A DNA stretch of 64,000 bases from Aselliscus stoliczkanus (GCA_033961575.1 CM066740.1:60953213-61017212); one strand, 5' to 3'; positions 11,848 through 22,849 are shown, counted from the stretch's first letter. The notes: generated by a model not told the origin, from the sequence alone. Made by a program: numbers and translations.

Positions 11848-12308
11848 CAGGGTTTGGCAAACATTGGAGATGGAAGAGCTGCCAGGGGTCTGCAAACTGT
11901 GCAGCCCTTTGGGTATGTTGTTGTGGCTCTGAAGTATAATTGAAAATGAAAATAGAACTATCATAGTTTCATTTATAATATTACTTTAAATTTTCCTTAT
12001 TTGTACCAAAATTTTCCTTATTTGAACTAAAATATATTTATGGCTGTGGAATAGTTTTTAAATTGTTGTGAGGGGCGGGATTAGCTCTTCCAGGGTTTGG
12101 CAAAATTTTTATTTTTTTATTTTTTTATTTTATTTTTTTTAGAGGGCAGTGTCATGGGCCCTCCTATGTGGGATCTGAACCGGGGCTGCTGGCATCCCAA
12201 ACCAGCTCTTAACCACCGCGCCACTCGGCCGGCCCTTGGCAAACTTTTGAGATGGAACATACCCAAAAAGCCGCATGTTGTACGTGAGCCGCACTTTGCC
12301 GACCCCTG
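11848..12308. mobile_element. hAT-like MITE
   Basis: The left end CAGGGTTTGGCAAAC is matched by the reverse complement of the right end, CAGGGGTCGGCAAAGTGCGG. Flanking 8-mers TTCTAGGC and TCCTAGCA look like a diverged 8-bp hAT target duplication within L1. The interior shares an AT-rich core (ATAGTTTCATTTATAATATT) with a second copy at 54899-55161. A short SINE is nested at 12113-12235. No transposase is encoded. Confidence 0.82.
12113..12235 (-). repeat. Short tRNA-headed SINE inside the hAT-like MITE
   Basis: A T-rich tail is followed by the reverse-complement SINE, ending at CCACTCGGCCGGCCC. The host sequence TTGGCAAAATTTTT / TTGGCAAACTTTTG is duplicated on both sides. Confidence 0.92.
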
Positions 12309-12760
12309 TCCTAGCAGAAAAACAACATGGAAATAGGGTCCTTAAATGACACACTAGAGCAGATAGATTTAATTGATACTTTTAGAGCATTTCACCCTGA
12401 AGCAGAATATACATTGTTTTCAAGTACATATGTAACATTTTCCAAGATAGACCACATATATGGCACAAAACAAGTCTCAGTAAATTTAAGAAGATTGAAA
12501 CCATATCAAGCATCTTCTCTGACCATATGGTGTGAATTTAAAAATCAATCACAAGAAAAAAACTGAAAAACATATGAACACATGGAGACTAAATAACATG
12601 CTACTAAATAATGAATAGGTCAACAATGAGATCAAGGGAGAAACCAAGATACCTTGAGAGAAATGAAAATGAAAACACAATGACCCAAAATTTATGGGAC
12701 TCAATGAAATCAGTCCTGAGAGGGAAATTCAAAGTATTGCAGACATACATAAAGAAACAA

Positions 12761-13535
12761 GATCCATCCATGTGGTCGCAAATGGCAGAATAGTATTCTG
12801 TTGTGTATATATTCCACATCTTCTTTTTCTAATCATCTATCAAAGGACACTTTGATTGTTTCCATGTCTTGGCCACCATAAATAGAGCTGCAATGACCAT
12901 AGGAACACATATATCTTTATGGATAAATGTTTTCAGATTTCTGAGGGTAGATACCCAGGAGAGGGATTGCTGGGTCATATGGTAATTTTATTCTTAATTT
13001 TTTAAGGAACATCCACACGGCCTTTCACAGTGGCTACACCAACCTGCATTCCCACCAACAGTGTATGAGGCTTCCTTTTTTTCCCAAAGCCTCTCCCATA
13101 CTTGTTATTTGTACTGTTGATGACAGTAATTCTAACCAGTTTGATGTGATATCTCACTGTGGTTTTTGGATGGATCTTGAGATTACTATGTTAAGTGAAA
13201 CAAGTCAGACAGAAAAAGTCAAGAACCATATGATTTCACTGATATGTGGGATATAAAACTGAAAACAACAAAGGAACAAGACAAATAAGTAAAGAAACAG
13301 AAACTTATAGACACAGAAATAGTTTAGTGGTTAACAGAGTGTAATGGAGGAGAAGAAGATGGTAGAAAAGGGTAAAGGGGGTCAAATATATAGTGATTGA
13401 GGGAGAACTGACTCTGGGTGGTGAACACACAATGTGATATATAGATAATACGTTACAGAATTGTACACTTGGAACCTATGTTATTTTACTAACTACTGTC
13501 ACCCCAATAAATTTTAATTTAAAAAAGAAAAATAA
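12761..13535. mobile_element. 5'-inverted (twin-primed) L1 insertion
   Basis: Bases 12761 to about 13165 are L1 ORF2/3' sequence in reverse orientation. From about 13167 the same L1 continues in forward orientation through the 3' UTR to CCCCAATAAATTTTAATTTA and an A tail. The inversion point reuses ATGGATC/GATCCAT. It interrupts the host L1 between AAAGAAACAAG and GAAAAATCTC. Confidence 0.87.
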
Positions 13536-13643
13536 GGGCCAGCCATGTGGCGCGGTGGTTAAGTGCTGGCTTCGGAAGCCAGCGGCCCCGGTTCGGGTCC
13601 CACATATGAGGACTAGTGACACTGCCCTCAAAAAAAAAAAAAA
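13536..13643 (+). repeat. Short tRNA-headed SINE
   Basis: GGGCCAGCCATGTGGCGCGG head, well-preserved B box (GGTTCGGGTCCC), tail ACTGCCCTC plus A(14). It inserted at the poly-A end of the inverted L1. Confidence 0.94.
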
Positions 13644-14307
13644 AGAAAATGAAAAATCTCAAAAGTCTAACTGTACACCTAAGGGAACTTGGGGAAAAAA
13701 GCAAACAAAGCTCAAAGTGAGTGGAAGTAAAGAAATAATAAAGATCAGGGTGGAAATAAATGAAATAGAGACTAATTAAAAAAAGATACAAAAGATCAAT
13801 GAAACCAAGACCTGAGTTGTTTTTTGGGTTTTTTTTTTTTTTTTTAAGATATCAAAATTGACAAACTTTTAATCAGACTCATCAAGAAAAAAGAGAGAAA
13901 TGAAAGAAGAGAAGTGACAACGGACATCACAGAAATACAAAATAAAATTAAGAAAACACTATGAGCAACTCTACACCAACAACTTGGACAATCTGGAAGA
14001 AATGGATAAATTCCTTGAAGTATACAATCTTCCAAGGCTGAATCAAGAAGAAATCTGAACAGACCAATTATTACCAACAAAATCGAATCAGTAATCAACA
14101 AGCTTCCAAAAAACAAAGGAACTGGACCAGGTGGCTTCACAGGTGAATTTTACTAAACATTCAAAACAAAATTTACACCTATTCTCAAACTATTCCAAAA
14201 AAGGAGGAGGGAAGCCTCCCAAGCTCACTTAATGAGGCCTACATTACCCTGATTCCCAAACCAGACAAAGACATTATAATAAAAGAGAATTATAGACCAA
14301 TACTCTG

Positions 14308-14949
14308 ATGAACATAGGTGCAGAAATCCTCAACACAATATTAGCAAACCGAATTCAGCAATATATTAAAAAGATCATACATCATGATGAAGTGGGATTT
14401 ATGCCTAGGATGCAAGGTGGGTTCAATATGTGCAACTCAACTAACGTGATACACCATATAATCAAAATGAAAGATAAAAATCATATGATCATACCAGTAG
14501 ATGCAGGAAAAGCATTTGACAAAATTCACCATCCATTTATGATAAAAACTTTCATCAAAGTGGGTATAGGGGGAACATATCTCAACATAATACAGGCCAT
14601 ATATAACAAACCCACAGCTAATATCATAATCAATAGGGGAAAAGCTAAAAACATTCTCATTGAAATCAGGTACAAGAAAAGAATGTCCCCTTTCACCACT
14701 TTTATTCAGCATAGTTTTGGAAATTCCAGACACAGCAATCATCACACAAGAAAAAGAATAAAATGCATCCAAATTGGAAAGAGAGAAGTAAAACTGCTAT
14801 TTGCAGATGACATGACACTATGTAATAGAGAACCCCAAAGATTCCAGCAAAAAACTATTAGAACTGAAAATGATTTCAGTAAAGTAGCAGGATACAAAAT
14901 TAATATTCAGAAATTAGTTGCATTTTTGTACACCAATAATGAACTGTAA
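14308..14949 (+). pseudogene. L1 ORF2 reverse-transcriptase fragment
   Basis: A 213-codon open stretch carries reverse-transcriptase landmarks of LINE-1 ORF2: the [23 protein letters not shown] region, a degraded core motif reading [10 protein letters not shown] where VDAEKAFDKI is usual, and the intact catalytic FADD sequence near residue 168. The normal ORF2 protein is about 1,270 residues. The frames on both sides are broken by stops and a loss of frame near [12 protein letters not shown], so this is a dead fragment. Confidence 0.88.
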
Positions 14950-17178
14950 AAAAGAGAAATTAAGAAAACAATCCCATTTACAATTGTATCAAAAAATTTA
15001 AATACCTGGGAATAAATTTAACCAAGGAGGTAAAACACCTGTGTTCAGGAAACTATAAGAAACTGAAGAAAATACAAATCAATGGAAACATATACTGTGC
15101 TCATGGGTAGGCAGATTAACATTGTTAAAATGTCCATACTACCCAAAGCAATCTATAGATTTAATGCAATCCCTATCAAAATACCAATGTGGCCTAGTGA
15201 AACAAAGGGCTGCTGAGTCTGTTAAAGGGCCCACACATGGCCTTATTTGCTGACAGACTCACTTTCTCTGAGCTCCATCTCTGGAGTGTTGGCTTGAGGT
15301 GGGGAGCTGAGTTGTCTGGCTTTGGGGCAGGGGTTGAGGGACTAACTTTCTCCCAGACTAAGGTGCTAGCAGAGTCCACAGTTTCTTTGTTGATCCCTTC
15401 CCTCTTCTGACCTGGAGACACAGTGGCCATCATGTCTGAATCTCCATCAACCTGGCTAACACCATTCACAATGCCCTGGTTATTCCCTGTGACCCTGTCC
15501 CACCCAACATGTGGGCCCATCCAGGCTGCTTTCCATGGCTTTTCCATACAAATGGCCTGTCTTGACTCATGCTGCAGACTTTCCTGAAATCCCTCAGTGG
15601 TTCAAAAACCCCAAACAAGCAGCATCTGGCTTTGGCATGTCTCATAACTCTTGCCGAGAAGCCCCAAACCCAGCATTAGTGGTGGCCAACCTCAGTTCAT
15701 GACTTGTCCTCTGAAGGCATCTCCAAGCCCAGCATAGGTGGCAGCCATCTGCAGTTTCCTTTGTGGCTCATGCCAGATGACCCTGGGCAGGGCACAATCT
15801 TTGGATGAACTTGGCCTGTGGTGGGGCTCCTCGCAGGACACTATGGGACTGGCACCTGAGTGAGAGCATCACTCAGCCACCTCCAAGGACAACACACCCA
15901 AAGGACAGAATGACAGGCACGAGCTGCCTAATAAAGCAAATCCTGCTCCATAGGGTCAGCCCCTGCACAACAGCTCTTCCACTGTAGTCACAGGCCAGTC
16001 CTCGCAACTAACCAGCCTGAGGGTCAGTTTCTCCCATTGACATGCGAACAGCAACCAAGGCTCAACTACTACAGAAAGGCATACACCACCCACACAATGA
16101 GTACACCTGGAGCACCTGGCTCAGGTGACCAGGGAGACTACCACTGGACTCCACAGGACACCAGCTACATAAGGATACTCTACTAAGATGAGGAAACAGA
16201 GCATCCCTACCTTATGCACAGAAACAAACACAGGGAGGCAGTCGAAATGGGGACACAAAGAAACATTTCCCAAACCAGAACAAAGTATTAGAAAAAGAAC
16301 TAAAAATGGAGACAAGCGATCTATTTACTAGACACAGAGTTCAAAACACTGGGTATAAGGATGCTGAGTTACCTTAGGGAGAAGTTCAACAAAAAGATAG
16401 GAAACATATAAAAATGAAATAGAGAATATAAAAAAGAACCAGTCAGAAATAAAGAATACAGTAACTAGATGAAGAATACGTGAGATAAAATCAATAGATT
16501 AGATGAAGCTAAGGATTGAATTAATGGGTTAGAAGATAAGGTAGGAGAAAAACCAATCAGAACAGAAAAAAAAAAAAAAGAAGCGAAAAACATGAGGAGA
16601 TTTTAAGGGGCCTCTGGGACAACATCAAGCTTACCAACATTCACATCATAGGGGCACCAGAAGGAGAAGAGAGGAAGCAAGGAATTGAAAACCTGTATAA
16701 TGAAATAATGACAGAAAACTTCTCTAACCTCATGAAGGAAATAGACCTAGAAGCCCAGGAAATACAGAGTCCCAAACAAGATGAACCCAAAGAGGCCCAC
16801 ACAAGATAACATTATAATCAAAAATGCCAAAGATTAAAGACAAAGAGAGAATCTTAAAAGCAAGAAGAGAATAGCAGTGAGTTACCTACAAGGGAGCTTC
16901 CATAAGACCATCAGCTGACTTCTCAACAGAAACTTTGCAAGCTAGAAGGGAGTGACACAAAATATTCAAAGTGGTGAAAAGCCAGGACCTACAAGATTAT
17001 TCTACCCAGCAAATCTATCATTTAGAATCGTAAGACAGATAAAGAGCTTCCCAGACAAGAAGCTAAAAATGTTAATAACCACCAAGCTAGTATTACAAAG
17101 AACGGTGAAGGGACTTCTTTAAAACAAAACAAAACAAAAAGTCAAAACTATGAATCATAAAAATGTAATAACTACATA

Positions 17179-17396
17179 CCATGTTTCCCTAAAAATATTT
17201 AAGATCTGACTGGAAAGTAAGCTCTAGCATGATTTTTCCGGATGCTCGTTATATAAGCCCTACCCCAAACATAAGCCCCAGTTAAGATCATCTGTTTGAA
17301 TAAATGCAGATTTTTGTACATGAATAAATGAATAAATGTAGATTGTTGGAGGAAAAATTATTATTAAGACCCAGTATTATTTTGGAGGAAGCACAG
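17179..17396. mobile_element. MITE with imperfect terminal inverted repeats, TA-flanked
   Basis: The left end CCATGTTTCCCTAAAAAT and the reverse complement of the right end CTGTGCTTCCTCCAAAAT pair imperfectly. TA flanks at 177-178 and 397-398 (offset 17000) agree with a TA duplication. It splits the L1 sequence between AATAACTACA and CTATCAACAATTAC. The internal TTATATAAGCC / ATAAGCCCC motif resembles a bat MITE I remember but cannot name with certainty. Confidence 0.68.
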
Positions 17397-17417
17397 TATC
17401 TATCAACAATTACTTTA

Positions 17418-17508
17418 TTTATTTATTTATTTTGAGGGCAGTGTCACTGGCCCTCATATGTGGGACCCAAACCAGGGCTGCTGGCTTCCCAAGCCACTCG
17501 GCCGGCCC
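17418..17508 (-). repeat. Short SINE with internal deletion
   Basis: Reverse-complement SINE in which about 18 bases spanning the A-box region are missing (AAGCCA joined directly to CTCGGCCGGCC). A 14-bp direct repeat, CAACAATTACTTTA, flanks it at 17404-17417 and 17509-17522. Confidence 0.9.
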
Positions 17509-18926
17509 CAACAATTACTTTAAATGTAAATAGATTAAATGCTCCAATCAAAAAATAGGGTGGCTGAAAGGATAAGAAAACAAGACCCTTACATATGACT
17601 CCTACAAGAGACTCACTTCAGATCAAAGGACACACAGACTGAAAGTAAAGGGATGGAAAAAAGATATTTCATGCTAATGAAAACGAGAGAAAAGTTGGGG
17701 TAGCAATGCTTAACACCAGACAAAATAGACCTTAAAACAAAGGACTATACCAAGAGACAAAGAAAGACCCAGTAATCCTACATCTGGGTATTTAGCCAAA
17801 GAAACCCAAAATGCTACTTTGAGGGGACATGTGCATCCGTACATTCATTACTGCATTGTTTACAATGGCTGAGATGTAGAGGCAGCCTAGGCGTCCGTAG
17901 ATGGATGCATGGATAAAGAGGAGGTAGTACATATATACAGTAGAGTATTTCTAAACCATGGAAAGGAATAGATGTTTGCCATCTGTGGTGGCATGGATGG
18001 ACCTGTAGGGTATTGTGCTGAGGGGTATGTCAGACAAAGAAAGACAGATGTAATGGGATTTCACTTATATATGGAATATGAAGAGCAAAATAAACAAAAC
18101 AGAAACAAACTCATAGATACAGAGAACAGTTTGATGGTTGCCAGACGGGAGGGAGATTGGGAAGTAGGAGAAAAGGGGGAAGGGATTAAGAAATACAAAT
18201 TGGTTTGTTACAAGCTAGTCATGGGAACGTAGGGTATAGCTTAAAGAATATAGTCAATAACATTGTAATAAGTATGTATGTTGCCTGATGGGTATTAGAT
18301 TTATTGGGGTGATAGATGGGAGGGGATTGGGGGCAGGGTGAAAAAGTGAAGGGATTAAGAAGTACAATTTGGTAATTATGAACTAATCATGGGGATGTAA
18401 AGTAAAGTATAGGGAATGTGGCCTGTAATATGGTAATATCTGTGTATGGTGCCAGGTGGGTACTGTTATAGATTAGTCAGGAGGAACACTTAAATTATAT
18501 AAATGTTAATCACTATGCTGTACACCTGAAAAAATATAAAATAATATTAAATGTCAGTTGTAATTGAAAAATAAAGTAAGGGAAGGTGAAGAGGAATAAG
18601 GGATTCAAATTTCCAGGTATAATGCAAATAAATCATGGGGATGTGATGTACAGCATGGGGAATATAGTCAATAATATTGTGATATTACTGTGTCAGATGA
18701 TGCTGGACTTAGCATGGTTATCACTTTTTTAGGTATATAAATATTGAGTAATTATTGTATACATTTGAAACTAATATAATATTGTATGCTAACTGTATTT
18801 TAATAAGAATCTTTATTTTTAAATAGAACAATATTACACCTGAAGCTAAAAAAAATGATATTGTTTAAAGATGCCTATGTAAAATTTTCCTTTCGGTTAA
18901 AAACAATGCAGTATAAAAAACAGTGC

Positions 18927-19380
18927 AGGGCCTGCCGAGTGGCACATTGGTTAATAGCTGGCTTGGGATGCCGGCTCTGAGCAGCAGGGCCCCGGTTCGG
19001 ATCCCATATATGAGGGCCAGTGACACTGCCCTCTATAGCTGAGATGGTGGATGGCAGCTCCACCTGGAGCTGGGCTGCTGTGAGTCGCCGGCGATAGCAT
19101 AGCTGCAGCCCCTGCTGCAGTGGGCTGCCATAGGCTACAATGAGTGGCCGACAGCCAGCGTGAGTGGCCTAGAGCTGCCAGTGAGTGGCTGTCCAGAGGC
19201 CAGCGACCAATCTGCCTCACCTAGGAAGAGTGCAATGATAATACCAACATGGGCCAGTGAAGTGACTTCCTCCACAACTAGACTGAAGAACAAAAGGACA
19301 GCAACTTGTCTGTTCCCCTTCCCCGGTTCCCCAGCACTGTTCCCCTCCCCCAATTCCCCAATAAAAATCTTTAAAAAAAC
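18927..19380 (+). repeat. Long composite tRNA-headed SINE
   Basis: A tRNA head similar to the short SINE is followed by a body of about 330 bases with repeated GTGAGTGGCC / GCCAGCGTGAG-type words, then AACTAGACTGAAGAACAAA and a tail ending CCCCAATAAAAATCTTT. An AACAGTGCA direct repeat lies on both sides. The tail combines a polyadenylation hexamer and a TCTTT terminator. Confidence 0.9.
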
Positions 19381-19832
19381 AACAACAGTGCAATTGCAGC
19401 TAGTAAAACAGAAATAAAACAATACACATATGTACACACACACACATATACATATATGTAGAGAAAAAAATAAAATCTAAAAATTATCTACCAAAATGCT
19501 AACAGTATTTATCTATAGGTGGTGAGAATGTGAGTCATTTTTATTTTCTACCTTTGACAAATCTGACTTTCTCCATTTTCTTTGTGTCACCCAGTTTATG
19601 AGTAAAAATTTATTTTAACCATAAAGTTAGGTTTTTGGTAGAGCTGACTTCTCTCTGCTCATTTCAGAGTGTCTTATCTTACCCTCACTGCTGCGGGGCT
19701 TCTGTGTGTTCTGGATTGGCTCTTTATTTTGCTTATCTGGACCATGACTCATCCTGCCGACATGTCGTTTTGATGTTCTCTGCTAGATGCCAGGAATGTT
19801 TTTAAACCCCACTTTTGTCCCTTGTGTTTTAG
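19381..19832. other. Intron just upstream of the second coding exon
   Basis: No repeat or exon is recognised. It ends with the pyrimidine tract TTGTCCCTTGTGTTTTAG that supplies the acceptor for the next exon. Confidence 0.7.
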
Positions 19833-19954
19833 CCTGAGAGGAAGTTTGGCGTTGTGGTTGTTGGTGTTGGCAGAGCCGGCTCTGTGCGGATGAGGGACTT
19901 GCAGAATCCACATGCTTCCTCAGCATTCCTGAACCTGATTGGCTTCGTATCCAG
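19833..19954 (+). CDS. BLVRA: BLVRA coding exon, residues 5-44 (Rossmann GxGxxG)
   Basis: This 122-base exon runs from a TTTTAG acceptor to an AG/GTGGCT donor. It reads 40 complete codons plus two bases (phase 2). It encodes Pro-Glu-Arg-Lys-Phe-Gly, then the first beta strand VVVV and the dinucleotide-binding loop GVGRAG (residues 15-20), then SVRMRDL and [12 protein letters not shown]. This is the start of the NAD(P)H-binding Rossmann fold of biliverdin reductase A and is nearly identical to the human protein as I remember it (Gln where human has Arg after RMRDL, Ala for Pro after NPH). The split Arg codon is completed by the first base of the next exon. The donor is weaker than consensus but the phase match is exact. 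Confidence 0.97.
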
Positions 19955-20289
19955 GTGGCTCCCATTTGCTTTGTGCCTTGTAATTCATGGGAAGCACACT
20001 GGGATGGAGTAGGCCTCGGGGCATGGAGATTGTCCAGACCCAGCAGAGAGATTTAGCTCCAGGGTCATTCCGGAGAACTGTGCTCAGGGTCAGCCCCACA
20101 AGATCTGAAGTTCAGATGGTCTGTAGATGGGCTTGCAGGTGGGATATGCAGTGAGTCAGCCTAGAAGGGACAACCAAGGCAAAGGCACAGGTAGGGAAGA
20201 GGACAGTTACAGGAGGGGCACAGCGAACATGTAATGGGGCTGGCCTGAAAGTATGCTGAAATGTGCAACAGCTAATGATTATGTCAGGT

Positions 20290-20500
20290 ATCATAACAGC
20301 CATCCATGCAGTGACTCTGGGCTTTACAAGCTTTACCAACTATTTGACATAGATACTATTATCAACCAACTCTATTATGTAGATAAAGAAACAACTACAG
20401 AGAAGTTAAGTAATTTACCTGGGGTCACACAGCTGGAAAATCTAAGAACTGGATTTGAATGCAGGTTTATTTTATTCCAAAGCCCATCTTTTAAACACTA
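20290..20500 (+). repeat. Ancient MIR SINE
   Basis: TAAAGAAACAACTACAGAGA, then GTTAAGTAATTTACCTGGGG, TCACACAGCTGG, GGATTTGAATGCAGG and CCAAAGCCCATCTTTTAAAC follow the MIR core in order. Good, though diverged. Confidence 0.88.
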
Positions 20501-21093
20501 TGTGTTCTCCCTTTGATAATTTTGAATCCTACTTTTCATTTAAGCTTCATTTCTCTCCCATAACCAACCAAAACCAAACTTATCAGTATGTTTCTTATTT
20601 CCTGTCCCATGCTCAGCACCTTCCTCTACCCCTCACCACTTCCTCACACACACACTACTCACCATACTAACAGTATGTAACATCATATATCAATTTTGTG
20701 AACTAGATATAGGTATTATGTTGGCTGAGGAAATGTGGAGGTGAACAAGTTAGGCATGTCTCTACTTTTTAGTGCTTGAGAGAAATCAAATAAATATTTA
20801 GACAATGCATGAGCGACTATTGTGATGGTCTGTGCAGACTTCTTGTATATTTTAATTTATGGGACCTACTTTCTTCTAATTTGCCTGTCTTAAAATTTGG
20901 CCCCTTTTTTTAAGGATTTAAAGTGGAAGTTGGGCCACTAGGAAAACCCAGAAGTGCTGGGAATCCACCCTTGGTCAATCTCGCCCTCCCAGTAAGATTC
21001 TAAGGAGCTGCACACAAATGGGAAATGAAAATTATTTTTAGCCATACTGTAATTCCCTTGCACCCCTATTTGAAGCTCTGATCAAACATGATA
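20501..21093. other. Intron sequence with no recognised feature
   Basis: AT-rich unique DNA. No exon, repeat family or RNA gene is recognised. Confidence 0.6.
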
Positions 21094-21210
21094 GGGCCGG
21101 CCGAGTGGCGCAGTGGTTAAGCGCTGGCTTCAGAAGCCAGCGGCCCCGGTTCGGGTCCCACATATGGGGCCCAGTGACACTACCATCAACAAAAAAAAAC
21201 ACACACAAAA
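21094..21210 (+). repeat. Short tRNA-headed SINE, near consensus
   Basis: GGGCCGGCCGAGTGGCGCAG head with perfect A box (TGGCGCAGTGG) and B box (GGTTCGGGTCC). The tail has drifted to A/C. AAACATGATA is duplicated at 21084-21093 and 21211-21220. Confidence 0.96.
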
Positions 21211-21489
21211 AAACATGATAAAGCAGAGCCTCTCCTTTTTCCTTAAGCTTCAGTACTCTTCCAGCTGGGTGCCATGACTGATGCAGTGGGAACTCCTAAA
21301 GTACCCAGGTCATGTGGGAAAATGGTCAGCTCATACACACTACTGCACCACTGCCATTATCACACTGTTCTTTTCACATACCCTTTTCCTCATGACCTAC
21401 CTGCTAAGTCCTACCTCCTCCCCAGGAAACCTTTTCTGAAATGCCAAACTAGTTGTTTCTTGCTTCCTTGAATCTCCCATATGCATCCC

Positions 21490-21665
21490 AGGACATTTCT
21501 CATGTTAGTCTTGTGTTGTTGTCACGTGTGTGAGTATGTTTCTTACTCCCTCTACCAGAAGTGAGCTTATTGGAAGCAGAGGACTTTTAGTTCATTCTTT
21601 ATGATTTTCCATAGGGTACCTCACACACAGTAGGCAAACAATAAATACTGGTTAAATTGAGCAAT
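21490..21665 (+). repeat. Probable L2 3' end
   Basis: ACTCCCTCTACCAGAAGTG, then AGCTTATTGGAAGCAGAGGA and the terminal ACACACAGTAGGCAAACAAT plus AAATACTGGTTAAATTGA match the L2 3' end pattern (TAGGCRCTCAATAAATRTTTGTTGAATGA). Confidence 0.75.
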
Positions 21666-21904
21666 GTAGATTACGTGCCCCTATGGAAAGAAACCTACCA
21701 TAATATCCTTTGGCAGCCAAACTTCCCCAAATGCCTTCTGTCTGCTGCAGCTTGAGTGGAGCTCTGAGCTGGCTGATAGACTTCTGCTGGCTGCCCTGTT
21801 TACTCTGTCACATCCATCATTGGAGGATTGCTCCACTGCTCCAGCCGGTGCACTAGGATAGCATGCATATGGCCAGGGCTCTTGGCTCTTATAACTCAGG
21901 AGCT

Positions 21905-22100
21905 CCTTCTTACTCTAAGAGTCAAAAGACTTAGAGTTCATGTCCTGCCCCTGCTGCTGGTTAGCCATGGCAGCTGCTGCCTCTCTGGGTTTTGTGAGCT
22001 CAGCTGTAAAGGAGGCAGTGATACCTCTTCCATTTGACTATCACAATGCAATGATATATATGAAGGAGCTTGAAGTCACACAGCAATTTTCACCTTAAAG
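21905..22100 (+). repeat. Probable MIR fragment
   Basis: AGTCAAAAGACTTAGAGTTC, then GTCCTGCCCCTGCTGCTGGT, CTCTCTGGGTTTTGTGAGC and CAGCTGTAAAGGAGGCAGTG follow the MIR order (trait words AGACCTGGGTTC, CTCAGTTTCC, TCTGTAAAATG). Diverged. Confidence 0.65.
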
Positions 22101-22471
22101 GTGCTAGTATGTTGGATTTGAGTTAGGTTTGCTAGCCATTGTATTTGCCCTGGTGTTTGATGCTGGCAGTGACCATAAGGATCACTTATCATGAGATAAA
22201 AAGAGATCAGTTTTTTATTTTTATTTTAGATGTGAAGTAATTCAAATATATCATACAGGTTGTTAGCACTCATTGCCAGGGTCTCTGACTTCAACCCTGA
22301 GGCTGTTTTTCTCTATGGTGGAAAATGCCCTGAAAGTGGGAGGGAGGAAATTAATTTCCAAAAGCTCATCATCAGGATGTTGTTGGGAGGAAGGGAAAAA
22401 GATGGTGTTCATTTATTGAAGCCAGTGTGCTGCCTACTTTCAAGTTCCATTTCTCTGTTATTCTCAAATAG

Positions 22472-22591
22472 ACGAGATCTCAAGTGCATTGATGAAGTTC
22501 TGCAGATTTCTTTGGAAGATGCTCTTTCCAGCCAAGAGGTTGAGGTTGCTTATATCTGTAGTGAAAGCACCAGCCATGAGGACTACATCAG
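22472..22591 (+). CDS. BLVRA: BLVRA coding exon, residues 45-84
   Basis: This 120-base exon begins after TTCTCAAATAG and ends at ATCAG/GTGGGT. Its first base completes the Arg codon left by the previous exon, 39 whole codons follow, and two bases of the next Arg codon remain (phase 2 at both ends). The protein reads RDLKCIDEV, then [20 protein letters not shown], then [10 protein letters not shown]. This is beta-alpha-beta Rossmann sequence of biliverdin reductase A, identical or conservative to human over nearly all positions; the first segment (human ELGSIDGV as I recall) is the most changed. The ORF is open well upstream into the intron by chance; the exon start is set by the acceptor and by phase. 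Confidence 0.97.
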
Positions 22592-22736
22592 GTGGGTTTT
22601 CAATGCAGGCAGTCCTTGCCTTGTACAGTAGTGCAGGACTGTATAAATCACTGGGCAATCAGAAGTCTCACAAATGACTCTTAATAATCAATGGAAAAAA
22701 TTACAGTGGATCTGTGACCTTTAAAAATTGTCTTCT

Positions 22737-22843
22737 GGGCTGGCCGAGTGGCATGGTGGTTAAGCACTGGCTTGGGAATCCAGCGGCCCCAGCTCGGGTC
22801 CTACATATGAGGGCCAGTGACACTGCCCTCAAAAAAAAAAAAA
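22737..22843 (+). repeat. Short tRNA-headed SINE
   Basis: GGGCTGGCCGAGTGGCATGG head, tail ACTGCCCTC plus A(13). A diverged short duplication (GTCTTC) occurs on either side. Confidence 0.92.
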
Positions 22844-22849
22844 GTCTTC

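Larger units (their letters stand above)
8550..15190 (+). mobile_element. L1 retrotransposon, degenerate, with several nested insertions
   Basis: It starts with a canonical L1 5' end (GGGAGGATCCAAGATGGTG) and has a GC-richer 5' UTR to about 10.5 kb. ORF1 remnants follow (10505-11150), then ORF2 endonuclease and reverse-transcriptase remnants to 15190. Both ORFs carry many stops and frameshifts. Nested inside are SINEs at 8631, 12113 and 13536, a hAT-like MITE (11848-12308) and a 5'-inverted L1 (12761-13535). The ORF2 C-terminus, 3' UTR and poly-A are missing where it abuts another L1 at 15190. Confidence 0.9.
15191..18860 (+). mobile_element. Second + strand L1, 5'-truncated and internally deleted
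   Basis: It begins inside an L1 5' UTR (parallel to 9290 onward in the preceding L1), then ORF1 remnants at about 16400-17130 and the ORF2 start up to about 17768. There it jumps to ORF2-end/3' UTR sequence of an older type (ACATCTGGGTATTTAGCC). From about 17970 to 18860 the 3' UTR contains repeated, diverged modules. The MITE at 17179 and a SINE at 17418 are nested in it. Confidence 0.82.

Noticed and set aside
21094..21170. tRNA gene candidate with perfect A and B boxes
   Set aside because: The same head occurs many times with A tails and target duplications; it is a SINE head, not a functional tRNA.
22260..22631. 123-codon ORF across the third coding exon
   Set aside because: It is the BLVRA exon read through into intron on both sides. 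The true exon is bounded by AG at 22471 and GT at 22592.
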